Positions 23,447 to 34,519 are shown, counted from the stretch's first letter. The stretch: DNA of 64,000 nucleotides from Arthrobacter sp. OVS8 (GCA_028370155.1 CP116670.1:1-64000), one strand, 5' to 3'. A program made the numbers and translations. Notes: generated by a model not told the origin, from the sequence alone.

Positions 23447-24782
23447 ATGGAGTGGCTCCTTCTCGGTGCAGGCCTGCTGCTCATCCTCGGAACCGGCTTC
23501 TTCGTAGCCGTTGAATTCTCGCTCGTTGCCCTTGACCAGGCGACGGTCCAGCGCGCCGTTGATGACGGCGACACTGCCGCCGTCCCCCTGCTCAAATGCC
23601 TTAAGTCCCTGTCCACGCAGCTCTCCAGCTGCCAGCTGGGCATCACCATCACCACGCTCCTCACCGGCTACGTCATGGAACCGTCTGTCGGCCAGCTGCT
23701 CGAGGGCCCGCTGAGCGCCCTGGGGCTGCCGGACGCCGCAGTTTCCTCCGTGTCGCTGATCCTTGCGATGGCCTTCGCGACGCTCCTGTCCATGCTGATC
23801 GGCGAGCTGGTGCCGAAGAACATGGCCATTGCGCTGTCGTTCCAGGTGGGCAAGGCCCTGGCCCGCCCGCAGCTGATCTTCACGGCAGTCTTCAAACCCG
23901 CCATCGTGGTGCTCAACGGCTTCTCCAACAAGGTGCTCAATATCTTCGGCCTCGAGGCCAAGGAAGAGATTTCGGGGCTCGGACTCCGGCGGAGCTGGCC
24001 TCCTCGTGCGCCGCTCGGCGGCGATGGGAACCCTCGACGCCGGCACCGCCAACTTCATCGCCCGGACGCTCAAGTTCTCGGGCCGGACAGCAGCGGACGT
24101 TATGACGCCCCGCATCCGGGTCGAGACCATCGACGGCGACCAGCCCGTGTCCGACATTGTGGAGGCCGCACGCCGCACCGGCTATTCGCGGTTCCCGGTC
24201 ATCGGCGAATCCTCGGACGACATCCGCGGCGTGGTGCACATCAAAAAGGCCATCGCCGTTCCGTCGGACCGCCGCGCCAAACTGGAAGCCGGCGCCATCA
24301 TGACCGATGTCCTCCGGGTTCCAGAAACCATCCACCTGGACGCCCTTCTGGCGGAACTGCGCGAAGGGAACCTGCAACTGGCCGTGGTCCTGGACGAGTA
24401 CGGCGGAACCGCCGGCATCGCCACCCTGGAGGACCTGGTTGAGGAAATCGTCGGAGAAGTGGCCGATGAACACGACAAGGTCCGGCCGGGCCTGCTGCAG
24501 AGCGCGTCCGGTGACTGGTACTTCCCGGGCCTGCTCCGCCCGGACGAACTCTCCGAACAGATCCCGGGCCTGACCGTGCCCGACGAGTCTGCCTACGAAA
24601 CGGTGGGAGGCTACGTCATGAGCAAGTTGGGCCGGATCGCCGCGGTGGGGGACACCGTGGACGTCCATGGCGGCACGCTGGCCGTCACCCGGATGGACGG
24701 GCGCAGGATCGACCGGATCTGCTTCAAACCCGCCCGGGTGCACCATGACGAGCGCTCCAACGGCCAGGTCGGTGCAGCATGA
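23447..24782 (+). CDS. CNNM/HlyC-CorC family membrane protein, first copy (frameshifted)
   Basis: MEWLLLGAGLLLILGTGFFV opens a DUF21/CNNM domain with four hydrophobic segments ('CQLGITITTLLTGYV', 'IGELVPKNMAIALS'). After breaks near 23978 and 24002 come a CBS pair ('VMTPRIRVETIDGDQPVSDI', 'VVLDEYGGTAGIATLEDLVE') and a C-terminal CorC_HlyC domain. Restored length is 445. CNNM proteins are linked to Mg2+/cation efflux; older names call them hemolysin-like. The stop overlaps the second copy (ATGA). Confidence 0.85.
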
Positions 24783-25843
24783 GTGACTGGTTAGGGATCT
24801 TTTGGCTTGTTGTCCTGCTGCTCGGCAACGCCTTCTTCGTTGGCGCAGAGTTTGCGGTCATGTCCGCTCGCCGGAGCCAGATCGAGCCGCTTGCCGAGGC
24901 AGGCTCCAAGCGTGCGCAAACCACCCTGCGGGCGATGGAAAACGTCTCCCTCATGCTGGCCTGCGCCCAGTTGGGCATTACCGTTTGTTCGCTGCTGATT
25001 CTGCAGGTCGCGGAACCGGCCATCCACCACCTGATGGTGGTGCCGCTGGAGGCAGTCGGTGTTCCGGCCGAGGTCGCGGACATTGCGGCGTTCGCCGTCG
25101 CACTGGCGCTGGTCACGTTCCTGCACGTCACGATCGGCGAGATGGTGCCGAAGAACATTTCGGTCTCCGTGGCGGACAAGGCGGCCCTGCTGCTGGCCCC
25201 GCCGCTGATGTTCGTCGCCCGGCTGGTGAAGCCGGTGATTGTGGCCCTCAACTGGTCCGCGAACCACATCCTGAAACTGATGCGGATCGAGCCCAAGGAC
25301 GAAGTCACCTCCTCCTTCACGCTCGAGGAGGTCCAGTCGATCGTGCAGGAATCCACCCGCCACGGGCTGGTGGACGACGACGCCGGACTCATCACCGGAG
25401 CGCTGGAGTTCTCCGAGCACACGGCGTCGCGCGTGATGGTCCCGTTGGACAAACTGGTGATGATGAAGTCGGCCACCACGCCGGTGGAGTTTGAAAAGGC
25501 GGTCAGCCGGACCGGGTTCTCACGCTTCCCGATGCTGGACGATGACGGGATGCTCTCCGGCTACCTCCACATCAAGGATGTGCTCTCCATTCCGGATGCG
25601 GCGTACCACCAGCCGATCGCCGAAAGCCACATCCGGTCCCTGGCGAACCTGTCCATGGACGACGAGATCGAGAAGGCCATGTCCGTGATGCAGCGGACCG
25701 GATCGCACCTGGCGCGCGTGATCGGCCCGGACGGCAAGACCCAGGGCGTGCTGTTCCTCGAGGATGTCATCGAGGAGCTGGTCGGCGAGATCAGGGACGC
25801 CACGCAGGCCACCGGCTACCGGAGGCTCGGGCAGGACCAGTAG
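24779..25843 (+). CDS. CNNM/HlyC-CorC family membrane protein, second copy
   Basis: An intact 354-residue protein starting MSDWLGIFWLVVLLLGNAFF. A CNNM transmembrane domain ('CAQLGITVCSLLILQV', 'IGEMVPKNISVSVADK') is followed by two CBS motifs ending 'VLFLEDVIEELVGEI'. It lacks the C-terminal CorC domain of its neighbour. Overlap with the first copy suggests co-translation and a heteromeric cation transporter. Confidence 0.85.
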   Translation: MSDWLGIFWLVVLLLGNAFFVGAEFAVMSARRSQIEPLAEAGSKRAQTTLRAMENVSLMLACAQLGITVCSLLILQVAEPAIHHLMVVPLEAVGVPAEVADIAAFAVALALVTFLHVTIGEMVPKNISVSVADKAALLLAPPLMFVARLVKPVIVALNWSANHILKLMRIEPKDEVTSSFTLEEVQSIVQESTRHGLVDDDAGLITGALEFSEHTASRVMVPLDKLVMMKSATTPVEFEKAVSRTGFSRFPMLDDDGMLSGYLHIKDVLSIPDAAYHQPIAESHIRSLANLSMDDEIEKAMSVMQRTGSHLARVIGPDGKTQGVLFLEDVIEELVGEIRDATQATGYRRLGQDQ

Positions 25844-25861
25844 CCGCGTTCAGGCTCGGAG

Positions 25862-25898
25862 GTAGCCCTAAATAGGAATGATTCCTATTTAGGGCTAC
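25862..25898. promoter_or_regulatory. 37-bp perfect palindrome, probable Zur/metal operator and terminator
   Basis: GTAGCCCTAAATAGGAAT (25862-25879), centre G, mirror to 25898, 18-bp arms. The inner AATAGGAATGATTCCTATT resembles metal-repressor boxes of the Fur/Zur type. It lies 19 bp after the second CNNM stop and 55 bp before znuA, so it could end the CNNM transcript and also be the operator of the zinc operon. Confidence 0.65.
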
Positions 25899-25913
25899 AC
25901 TCAAAGCTGTTCC

Positions 25914-25932
25914 TATTGCTCCTGATTCTCAA
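25914..25932 (+). promoter_or_regulatory. Partial Zur-like box
   Basis: ATTGCTCCTGATTCTCAAT has ATTG/CAAT ends and one good half (ATTCTCAAT) of a Zur-type dyad. It lies 21 bp before the znuA start, where repressor binding would block transcription or initiation. Confidence 0.35.
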
Positions 25933-25952
25933 TAACAGATCCGAGGTTTCCC

Positions 25953-26929
25953 GTGCGTCGTCCCGTTGCCCGTGCCATCGTTGCCGCTTTTGCCGGCCTG
26001 AGCGTGCTCCTGACGGCCTGCGGTCCGACGTCGGACAACCCCGGGGAAGCGCCGACGACGGCATCGTCGACGTCGTCGCCTCCACCAGTGTTTACGGTGA
26101 CATCGTCGGTGCCATCGGCGGCGACAAGGTGCGCGTCAGCTCCATCATCAACCGAACCAGCCAGGACCCGCACTCCTATGAGGCGACAACCCAGGACAAG
26201 CTGGCTATATCCAAGGCCGAGCTGGTGGTGGAAAACGGCGGCGGCTATGACGATTTCATCCATAAGCTTGCCGAAGACACGGGGCTCGACGAGGGCAACG
26301 TCCTGAACGCCGTGGAGGTTTCCGGGCTGGCTCCGGAAGAAACTGCCGGCGCATCTGCCACCGCCGGAGCATCCGCCGACGCGGACGGCCACGGCCACGA
26401 ACACGAGGGATTCAACGAGCACGTCTGGTACAGCCTGCCCGCCATGGCCCGGCTGGCTGACGCCGTCGCGGCCAAGCTGGGCGAGCTTGAACCGTCCTCC
26501 GCGGGGACGTTCCGCAACAATGCCGAGGCCTTCAAGGAGTCGCTCGGCGGGCTCGAAACGAAGCTGTCGGACATCAAGGCGTCCGCAGGCGCGGCGCCTG
26601 TCGCCGTGACGGAACCGGTGCCGCTCTACCTGCTCGAGGCCGCCGGCCTGGACAACCAGACCCCGGATGAGTACACCGCGGCGATCGAAGAGGACACCGA
26701 CGTGCCGCCTGCAGTCCTGAAGGCGACCACCGACCTCATGAAGTCGGGCAGTATCAGGCTGCTCGCCTACAACCAGCAGACCGAAGGCCCGCAGACGGTC
26801 GACGTCAAGGACGCGGCAACTGCCGCAGGCGTCCCCGTGGTGAATTTCAGCGAGACACTGCCGGAGGGTAAGTCCTACGTGCAGTGGATGTCCGGGAATG
26901 TCGACAACATTGGCAAGGCACTGGCCTAA
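25953..26929 (+). CDS. znuA: Zinc ABC transporter substrate-binding lipoprotein (frameshifted)
   Basis: GTG 25953 opens MRRPVARAIVAAFAGLSVLL then 'TACG', a lipobox with the acylated Cys at residue 23. After one missing C near 26054 the cluster A-I fold follows: 'STSVYGDIVGAIGGDKV', 'DPHSYEATTQDKLAISKAEL', then a His-rich loop (GHGHEHEGFNEHVWY) that binds zinc. Restored length is 325. It captures Zn2+ (possibly Mn2+) outside the membrane for the permease encoded downstream. Confidence 0.9.
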
Positions 26930-27084
26930 GATTAGCGGGACAGCGTGAGCTGACCGCACAGCGAGACAGGCCCGCCGGACGGATCAGCGAAAAACCAGCC
27001 AGACACCCCGCCCGGACATCCCAGCCGGACACCCCAGGCGCAGCGCGCGAGCCGCGGCTTGCGCAGAATTCGAGGAAAGCCAAG

Positions 27085-27899
27085 TTGACACCCGTAGTGA
27101 GCCTCCGTGGAGCCTCCCTGGCGTTCGGCAAGCGCACTTTGTGGGAGGGCCTAGATCTGGACATCAATGCGGGTGAATTTTTCGCCGTCCTTGGCCCCAA
27201 CGGCAGCGGCAAAACGACCTTCCTCAAGGTCCTGCTGGGCCTGCAGGAGCTGAGCTCCGGTTCGGCCACGCTTGCCGGCCGGCCCGTGGAACGGGGCAGC
27301 CGGGGATCGGCTATGTCCCGCAGCAGAAGTCCTTCGACCCTGACACGCCGCTGCGCGCCCGCGACCTCGTGGGGCTCGGCGTCGACGGCCACCGCTGGGG
27401 CGTCCGGCTGGGCGGGGCGAAAGTCAACCGCAGAATCGATGAACTGCTCGACCTCGTGGGGGCCTCCGAGTACGCGAAGGTTCCCGTGGGCCAGCTCTCC
27501 GGCGGGGAACAGCAGCGGCTGCGGGTGGCCCAGGCCCTGGCCGCCGACCCCAAGGTGCTGCTCTGCGATGAACCCCTGCTCTCCCTCGACCTGCAGCACC
27601 AGCAGGCCGTCAGTGCCTTGATCAACAAGCAGTGCCACGACCAGGACAGTGCCGTGGTCTTCGTAACGCACGAGATCAACCCGATCATGGACTATGTTGA
27701 CCGGGTCCTGTACCTGGCGGGCGGGCGGTTCCGGGTGGGGCCACCGGAGGAGGTTATGACCACGGAAGTGCTGTCCGACCTCTATGGCAGCCACGTCGAA
27801 GTGATCAACGCCAACGGCCGCCTGATCGTCGTCGGACTCCCCGATGCCACGACGCATCACCACGAGGACGCCCACGCGGTGGCCGGGGAGATGGGCTAG
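27085..27899 (+). CDS. znuC: Zinc ABC transporter ATP-binding protein (frameshifted)
   Basis: The likely start is TTG 27085, 6 bp after GAGGAAAG; an upstream open frame is not conserved-looking. Walker A 'GPNGSGKTT', Q-loop 'VPQQKSF' (other frame), signature 'LSGGEQQRL', Walker B 'VLLCDEPLLSLD' and H-loop 'FVTHE' are all present. A G is missing near 27303. Restored length is 271. The 155-bp gap after znuA is long for an operon but shows no terminator. Confidence 0.9.
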
Positions 27900-28789
27900 A
27901 TGGACCTGGACAACCTGCTCAACTCAATCTTCAACTTCGAAAACTACGGCGAACTCCTTGTGCTGGTCCAGAACTCCCTCTGGGCGGGCGCGGTCCTGGG
28001 CCTGCTGGGCGGGCTGATAGGAACCTTCGTGATGAAGCGTGACCTGGCCTTCGCCGTCCACGGGATCTCCGAACTTTCATTTGCCGGCGCGGCCTTTGCC
28101 CTGCTGATCGGGGCCGACATCGTCCTGGGCTCCCTGGCGGGATCCGTCGTGGCGGCGCTGCTGCTGGGCCTGCTGGGCGTACGCGCCCGGGACAAGAACT
28201 CGATCATCGGCGTCATCATGCCCTTCGGGCTGGGCCTGGGCATCCTTTTCCTGTCGCTGTATGAGGGCGGGCCGCGAACAAGTTTGGCCTGCTCACCGGC
28301 CAGATCGTCTCGGTCGGCACCGTCCAGCTGCAGGTGCTGGCGGTGGCCGCCGTTGTTGTGATGATCGCCCTGGTGGCGATCTGGCGTCCGCTGACCTTCG
28401 CCAGCGTGGACCCCGACGTGGCGTCGGCCCGCGGCGTACCCGTGCGGGCTCTCGCCATCGGGTTCATGCTGCTGCTCGGCGTCAGCGTGGCGCTCTCCAT
28501 CCAGATTGTCGGCGCCCTGCTGGTGCTGGCGCTGCTGATCACTCCAGCTGCGGCCGCCATGCGGGTGACGTCGTCGCCGCGTCTGGTGGTGGTCCTGAGC
28601 GTCGTGTTTGCCGTGACGGCGACGGTGGGCGGCATCCTGCTGGCCCTCGGCGGCCGGATCCCGATCAGCCCCTACGTGACCACACTGTCCTTCCTCATCT
28701 ATGTCGTGTGCCGGGTGATCGGCGGCGTTCGTGCCAAACGCGGCCTGAACGGCCGGGTGCTGAGCGAGTCGGCGGTGCCGGCGGCCTGA
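27900..28789 (+). CDS. znuB: Zinc ABC transporter permease (frameshifted)
   Basis: Starts MDLDNLLNSIFNFENYGELL immediately after the znuC stop. It has about eight hydrophobic helices and the ABC-3 signature 'FAVHGISELSFAGAAFALLIG'. A G is missing near 28267 ('YEGGAANKFGLLTGQIV' expected). Restored length is 296. It forms the membrane channel of ZnuABC. Confidence 0.9.
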
Positions 28790-28815
28790 GGCGCCGCAGC
28801 CGGAAACCCGAAGTG

Positions 28816-28860
28816 TGCATCACTGCAAGTATGCATTTGTGCAAACATTGCAGTTGTGCA
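28816..28860 (+). promoter_or_regulatory. Array of six TGCA motifs at 8-9 bp spacing
   Basis: TGCA occurs at 28816, 28824, 28832, 28840, 28849 and 28857. The array ends 12 bp before the TetR start, where a repressor would block its promoter. The regular spacing suggests several TetR dimers bound side by side, with autoregulation of the tetR-MFS operon. Confidence 0.55.
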
Positions 28861-28871
28861 ATTCTTGAGCC

Positions 28872-29501
28872 ATGACTAATGCCGTTTCGCTGCCCCTGCG
28901 TGAGCGAAAGAAGGCTGAGACCTGGACGGCCCTCCACGAGGCTGCCGCCTCGCTTGCCCTGCAGCACGGCGTCGAGCAGGCCACGGTAGAGGCCATCGCA
29001 GCAAGTGCCGGCGTCTCCCCGCGGACGTTCTTCAACTATTTCCAGGCAAAGGAAGACGCCATCCTGGGCCTCCGTGAGCCTGTCCTGGAAGCCTCGCTGC
29101 TCGCCGAAATCTCCGTCACGGCCGACGATCTGGTGGGGCAGGTGTCGCGCCTCCTCATGACCGTTGCCTCCACCGCGCTCGGGGGCGACGACCGCGCACG
29201 CCGCCGCCAGCTGATCGCCCGGGATCCCCACCTGGGCCGCCGCCACATGGATTACATGGTCAAAGCCGAAACCTTGGTCTGCCAGGGGCTGGCCGGCGTG
29301 CTGGCTGAGGAGTCCGCCTGGGCGGACGGCGTCGAAGGCTTCGGCCCCGAGGAATCCGCGCGCATGCTGGTGATGATCGCCGGCGTCCCCATCCGCTTCA
29401 AACTCACCTCCGCTGATTTTGACCCCGTTGAGGGCATCTCCGCGGAAACTCTCCAACCCTCGTTGGCGCTGCTCCGCCATTTACTAAGGAAACTCTCATG
29501 A
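28872..29501 (+). CDS. TetR-family regulator of an efflux pump
   Basis: An intact 209-residue protein. The N-terminal HTH reads 'TVEAIAASAGVSPRTFFNYF' with 'QAKEDAILGL', the classical TetR_N form. The C-terminal ligand domain is unspecific. Its stop overlaps the MFS start (ATGA), a strong sign that it controls that transporter. Confidence 0.9.
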   Translation: MTNAVSLPLRERKKAETWTALHEAAASLALQHGVEQATVEAIAASAGVSPRTFFNYFQAKEDAILGLREPVLEASLLAEISVTADDLVGQVSRLLMTVASTALGGDDRARRRQLIARDPHLGRRHMDYMVKAETLVCQGLAGVLAEESAWADGVEGFGPEESARMLVMIAGVPIRFKLTSADFDPVEGISAETLQPSLALLRHLLRKLS

Positions 29502-31117
29502 CCACGCAACCTGTCACCGCCACGGGACCGGCCGGGGAAAAGCAGCACATGGTGCTGATGTTCGTGGGCCTGATGCTCTCGATGCTTCTGGCGGCCCTGA
29601 ACCAGACAGTGCTCAGCACGGCACTGCCCACCATCGTCGGAGAACTCCACGGCGTCAGCGACATGCTGTGGGTCATCACCGCCTTTATTCTCGCCTCCAC
29701 CATCACCATGCCCATCTACGGCAAACTCGGCGACCTCATGGGACGCAAAGCCCTGCTGATCGCCGCCATCATCCTGTTCATGATCGGTTCCGTCATCGGC
29801 GGCCTGGCCAACGACATGGGTGTGCTCATCACCGCCCGCGTCGTCCAGGGTCTCGGCGGCGGCGGTCTGATGATCCTCTCCCAGGCGGTCATCGCCGACG
29901 TCGTGCCGCCCCGCGAACGTGGCAAATACATGGGGATGATGGGCGGGGTCTTCGCGATCGCCTCGGTCGCCGGCCCGCTCCTGGGCGGCTGGTTCACTGA
30001 AGGTCCCGGCTGGCGCTGGGTGTTCTGGATCAACATTCCCCTCGGTCTGCTGGCACTGGCGGCGCTGTCTTCTTCCTGAAGCTGCCCAAACACCGCGGCA
30101 AACCGCGCCTGGACCTCGGCGGCATGGTGCTGCTCGCGATCGCCACGACCTGCCTCGTGCTGTTCGCGACCTGGGGCGGCGGCAAGTACGAATGGAACGA
30201 TCCGATCATCCTGGGCCTGATCGCCGGCACAATTGCCAGTGCGGTTGCCTTCGTCCTGGTGGAGCGGCGCACGGCGGAGCCGATCATTCCGCTGCACCTG
30301 TTCAAGGATCTCAACTTCAACCTCTCGACCATTGCCGGGCTGCTGATCGGCGTGGCCATGTTCGGAGCGATCGGCTACCTGCCCACGTATCTGCAGATGG
30401 CATTCAGCGTCAACGCCACCGAATCCGGGCTGCTGATGATCCCGATGATGGGCGCCCTGCTGGTCGCCTCGGTAGTGTCCGGGCAGCTCGTCAGCCGCAC
30501 CGGCCGCTACAAGTGGATGCCGATTGCCGGCGGCCTGCTGGTCGCGATCGCCCTGGTGCTGCTCTCCACCCTCAAGCCGGGAGCGCCGCTCTGGGAAATC
30601 TGCGCCTACCTGGCCGTGATGGGGCTGGGGCTGGGCCTGAGCATGCAGATCATGGTGCTGATCGTGCAGAACTCGTTCCCGCTGCGCGAAGTCGGCACCG
30701 CGACGGCGTCGAACAACTTCTTCCGGCAGATCGGGGCCACCCTCGGCTCCGCGGTGGTGGGAAGCCTCTTCGCGAGCCGGCTGGCCGAACTGCTCACGGA
30801 GCGTATGCCGGCTGCCGCAGCCGGGGAGGCACGCCGGGAGGTTCGAACTCACTCACTCCGGCGGTGGTCAGCCAGCTGCGGCGCCGGTCAAGGAAGCCAT
30901 TATCTCTTCCTACAACGACGCCCTGACGCCCATCTTCGTCTGGATGGTGCCGCTTGCACTGGCGGCCGCCGTGCTGATGTGCTTCGTCAAGCAGAAGCCG
31001 CTGGCCACCGCCATTGAGCACGATGTTCTGTCCGAATCCATTTCGGAGGGCAACATCCTGATTACGGCCGACGACGCCGACGACGCTCTTGCTCCCGCCA
31101 GCGGGTCCAGGAACTAG
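29498..31117 (+). CDS. DHA2-family MFS drug efflux transporter (frameshifted)
   Basis: Starts MTTQPVTATGPAGEKQHMVL. The first half has 'LNQTVLSTALPTIVGELHG' (motif D1), 'GKLGDLMGRK' (motif A) and 'ARVVQGLGGGGLMIL' (motif B); the second half continues in another frame after about 30072. Breaks near 30825 and 30880 precede the soluble tail 'DDADDALAPASGSRN'. Restored length is 540 with about 14 helices, typical of EmrB/QacA-type exporters. The substrate is unknown. The gene is convergent with and overlaps zur by 4 bp. Confidence 0.85.
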
Positions 31118-31570
31118 GCGGTATTCCGGGCCGTGCACTCCGGGCACAACCCGAAAATTTCGACGGTGTGTTCCACCGCGGTGAAGCCGTGCTCGGTGGC
31201 AGTCCTCGCAGCCCAGGCCTCGACCGCGGGAGCCTCGACTTCAACGGCCTTGCCGCAGCTGCGGCACAGCAGGTGGTGATGGTGGCCGGTGACGGCGCAG
31301 CGCCGGTACACGGCCTCGCCGTCCGTATTCCGGAGGACGTCCACCAGACCCTCATCAGCGAGGGACTGCAGGATCCGGTATGACGTGGCGAGGGATACCG
31401 ACGTGCCGCGCTCCTGCAGGATGCGGTGCAGCTCCTGGGTGCTGACGAAGTCAGTCAGCTCGTCCAGGACCGCGCTGACCGCGAGCCGCTGCTTCGTGAC
31501 ACGCTGCTCCTTGGCCGCGGGGAGCCGGCGCCGTTGTCCGGCTGCCGTTGGCGGTGGCGCCCTGGGACAT
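31114..31570 (-). CDS. zur: Fur-family zinc uptake regulator Zur (start uncertain)
   Basis: The body reads 'VTKQRLAVSAVLDELTDFVS', 'SVSLATSYRILQSLADEGLV' (the winged helix) and 'HHHHLLCRSCGKAVEVE' with 'FGLCPEC', the zinc sites. 'EIFGLC..C' and the HHHH motif are typical of actinobacterial Zur. The plausible start is ATG 31568-31570 ([16 protein letters not shown]), but two bases seem to be missing near 31515-31535. It is the likely repressor of znuABC located 2.3 kb upstream. Confidence 0.85.
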
Positions 31571-31675
31571 CGTGGAACTCGCTTCGCTGGTGGTCTCGAT
31601 ACGGGGTGGTGGCAAGGTCCCAGATTACCAGCAGGGCACGTGGACACCGCTTTGCCGGAACCCTAGGCTGGCCGG

Positions 31676-32331
31676 ATGATGCTGACCAAATTCACGCATT
31701 CCTGTGTCCGGCTGGAGAAGGACGGCAAAGTGCTGGTGTTCGATCCGGGGAACTTCTCGGAGACGGACCTGGCCCTCGCCGGAGCCGACGCCGTGCTCAT
31801 CACGCACGAGCATCCCGACCACATCGACATCGACGCCGTCACCGCCGCACTGCTGGCCGGCGATTCGCTGCACCTTTTCGCGCCGGACGGCGTTGCGGCG
31901 CAACTGCGGGAGAAGGCGCCCGACGCCGGGCACCGGATCCACACGGTGGCCCCCGGCGAGGACTTCGAGACGGCCGGATTCTCCATCCGGACGTTTGGCG
32001 GCCAGCACGCGGTGATCCATCCGCAGATTCCGGTGGTGGCCAACATAGGCTACTTCGTGGACTCCAACGTCTACCACCCCGGCGATTCCTTCATAGTGCC
32101 CGACGGCGTGACCGTGCGGACGCTGCTGGTGCCGATCCACGCACCCTGGAACAAGGTGGGGAGGTGGTGGACTTCGTGATCGGCGTCCGCGCCCCGAAGG
32201 CCTTCCCGATCCACGACGCCCTGCTCAATGACAACGGGCGCGGACTGGTGGAAGGGCACGTGACCAGGTTCGGCGCCAAGTACGGCACCGAATACCGGCA
32301 CCTCTCCAGCGGGGACACCGTCGAGGTGTAG
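31676..32331 (+). CDS. MBL-fold metallo-hydrolase (frameshifted)
   Basis: Starts MMLTKFTHSCVRLEKDGKVL. 'LITHEHPDHIDID' is the HxHxDH zinc motif, followed by 'FGGQHAVIH' and 'VPIHAPWNK'. A G is missing at about 32158. The last part, 'APKAFPIHDALLNDNG', belongs to the UlaG-like beta-lactamase superfamily. Restored length is 218. The substrate is not known. Confidence 0.85.
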
Positions 32332-32344
32332 GCAGCAGTCGAGC

Positions 32345-33438
32345 CTAGGCCGGCCACGTCCCGCTGGCGAAGAAATCCCGGATGGTCGCTTCATGCGGCT
32401 CGGGATCCAGGCCCTGGGACCGCAGCCACTCCGGGTTGTAGTAGTTGCCGGCGTAGCGGTCTCCGCCGTCGCACATCAACGACACGACACTGCCGCGGCG
32501 GCCCTCGGCGATCATCTCGGCGATGAGCTGCCAGACGCCCCACAGGTTGGTGCCGGTGGAGGGGCCAGCGTGCAGGCCGGCGTGGTCGCGCAGATGTCGC
32601 ATGGCCGCCACCGAGGCCGCGTCCGGGACCTGGACCATGTGGTCGATGACGGCGGGGACAAAGCTGGGTTCCAGCCGCGCACGGCCGATTCCCTCGATCC
32701 GCGACGGCTGGCCCGCAGGGGCTGTGCCGGCGCCGGATCTTTGGTTTTCCAGCCAGCCGGGGTAGAACGCGGAGTTCTCCGGATCCACTACTGCGAGTTC
32801 TGTGCCGTGGCGGTGGTACCGGAGATAGCGGCCGATGGTGGCGCTGGTGCCGCCGGTGCCTGCGCCCACGACGATCCAGCGGGGATCGGGTGCTCCTCGA
32901 GGGCAAGCTGTCCGAAGATCGACTCGGCGATGTTGTTGTTGCCGCGCCAGTCCGTGGCCCGTTCCGCGTAGGTGAACTGGTCCATGTAGTGGCCGTTGGT
33001 GCGCCGGGCGAGGTCTCCGGCGGCCTCATAGACCTCCGAGGCGTGGTCCACGAGCAGGCACGAGCCGCCGAACTGCTCGATCAGGGCGATCTTCTCCCGG
33101 CTGGTGCTCCGGGCCATCACCGCAATGAACGGAAGCCCCAGCAGCTGGGCAAAATAGGCTTCGGACACGGCCGTGCTGCCGCTGGAGGCCTCCACGATGG
33201 TGGTTCCTTCCGAGATCCAGCCGTTGACCAGCCCAAAAAGGAACAGTGATCTGGCCAGCCGGTGCTTCAGGCTGCCGGTCCGGTGGGTGGACTCGTCCTT
33301 GAGGTACAGCTGGACGCCCCAGTGTTCCGGAAGCGGGACGGAGTACAAATGTGTGTCCGCGGACCGGTTGTTCTCGGCGTTGATTCTCCGGATGGCTTCG
33401 TCGGCCCAGGCCCTGTCCTGCTGTCGTTCTCTGATCAC
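32345..33438 (-). CDS. PLP-dependent Cys synthase-family enzyme, Cds1-like cysteine desulfhydrase (frameshifted)
   Basis: Starts [20 protein letters not shown]. '[20 protein letters not shown]' holds the PLP lysine, '[19 protein letters not shown]' the substrate loop, and '[18 protein letters not shown]' the phosphate-binding loop. The break is near 32876. Restored length is 364, longer than CysK. The length and '[10 protein letters not shown]' start match mycobacterial Cds1, which degrades cysteine to H2S, pyruvate and ammonia. Divergent from the sulfurtransferase gene, which also handles sulfur. Confidence 0.75.
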
Positions 33439-33487
33439 CGCACCAGCCTACCGGCGGGGGCAGGTTCCGCATCGATAGAGTGGGCGG

Positions 33488-34412
33488 ATGAAGACCCTCA
33501 TGGATGTTGTGACCTTGAAGGACCGGCTGGACGCCGCCGGCGCGGCCGGCGCGCGGACGGTGTTGCTCGATGTGCGGTGGGCGCTCGGGGACCCGCACGG
33601 CCGGGAGCATTACCTCGCGGAGCACCTCCCCGGCGCCGTCTTCGTGGACCTCGCCACGGAACTCGCCGGCCCGGCGGACCCCAGCCGCGGCCGCCACCCG
33701 CTCCCCACCCTGGACCAGTTTCAGACGTCAGCGCGCGCCTGGGGCATCCGCGCCGGGGACGTTGTGGTGGCCTATGACGACAGCGGCAACCTGGCCGCCG
33801 CGAGGCTCTGGTGGATGCTGCGGAATGCGGGGATCGCCGACGTTTACCTGCTCGACGGCGGCCTGGCCGCCTGGCGCGACGCGGGCTTCGACGTCGAAAG
33901 CGGCGAGCGGCAGGTGGAACCTGGCGACATCGTGCTGACGGGAGACGCGCTGCACGTCATCGACGCCGGGCAGGCGGCCTCGTGGGGCGGCACGGGTTGT
34001 TGCTGGACGCGCGGGCGGGGAGCGGTACCGCGGTGAGTTCGAACCTGTGGACCCGCGGGCGGGCCATATCCCGGGGGCCGTGAGCGCCCCGACGACGGCG
34101 AATGTCGGTGCGGACGGCAGGTTCCTTTCCCCGGAGGCGCTGCGCGAACGCTTTACGAGTCTCGGAGTCCGCGCCGATGTTCCTACCGCCGTCTACTGCG
34201 GATCCGGCGTCACGGCGGCCCACGAAATTGCGGCCCTGGAAATCGCCGGATTCCCCGCCGCTCTCTACCCCGGGTCGTTCTCCGAGTGGTCCAATAATGA
34301 CTCGAACGAAGTTGTGACCGGAGCTGCCCCGTATCCGGACGGGGCAGGGGCCGCAATTGATCCTGACGGGGCCGACGTCGCCACTGATCCGGACGGGGAC
34401 GCTGCACCGTAG
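33488..34412 (+). CDS. sseA: 3-mercaptopyruvate-type sulfurtransferase (frameshifted)
   Basis: Two rhodanese domains. The first has 'LLDVRWALGDPHGREHYLAE' and 'VVAYDDSGNLAAARLWWML', with Asp in place of the catalytic Cys. The second has 'GHIPGAVSAP' and 'VYCGSGVTAAHEIAALE', with the active Cys in a CGSGVTA loop. Two bases are missing near 33990 and 34017 (G-runs). The tail repeats 'DPDG/YPDG'. It transfers sulfur from 3-mercaptopyruvate or thiosulfate to cyanide or thiols. Confidence 0.85.
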
Positions 34413-34519
34413 GGGTGCCGCCCGCTCTTGGGAAGTTCCTGTGAACCGCCCACCCCGATCGACGGGACCCCTCGTGTGATCCAAGGCCCACGGGCGCAGC
34501 ATCCGGCCGGCCAGCTCGC

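Noticed and set aside
31574..31612. GGTGGTCTCGATACGG-like segment upstream of zur
   Set aside because: It resembles a motif common between genes in this group, but a single copy here supports no function.
34320..34412. DPDG repeats at the sulfurtransferase C-terminus as a calcium-binding domain
   Set aside because: There are only three to four short units without the spacing of known Ca-binding repeats; low complexity is the simpler view.
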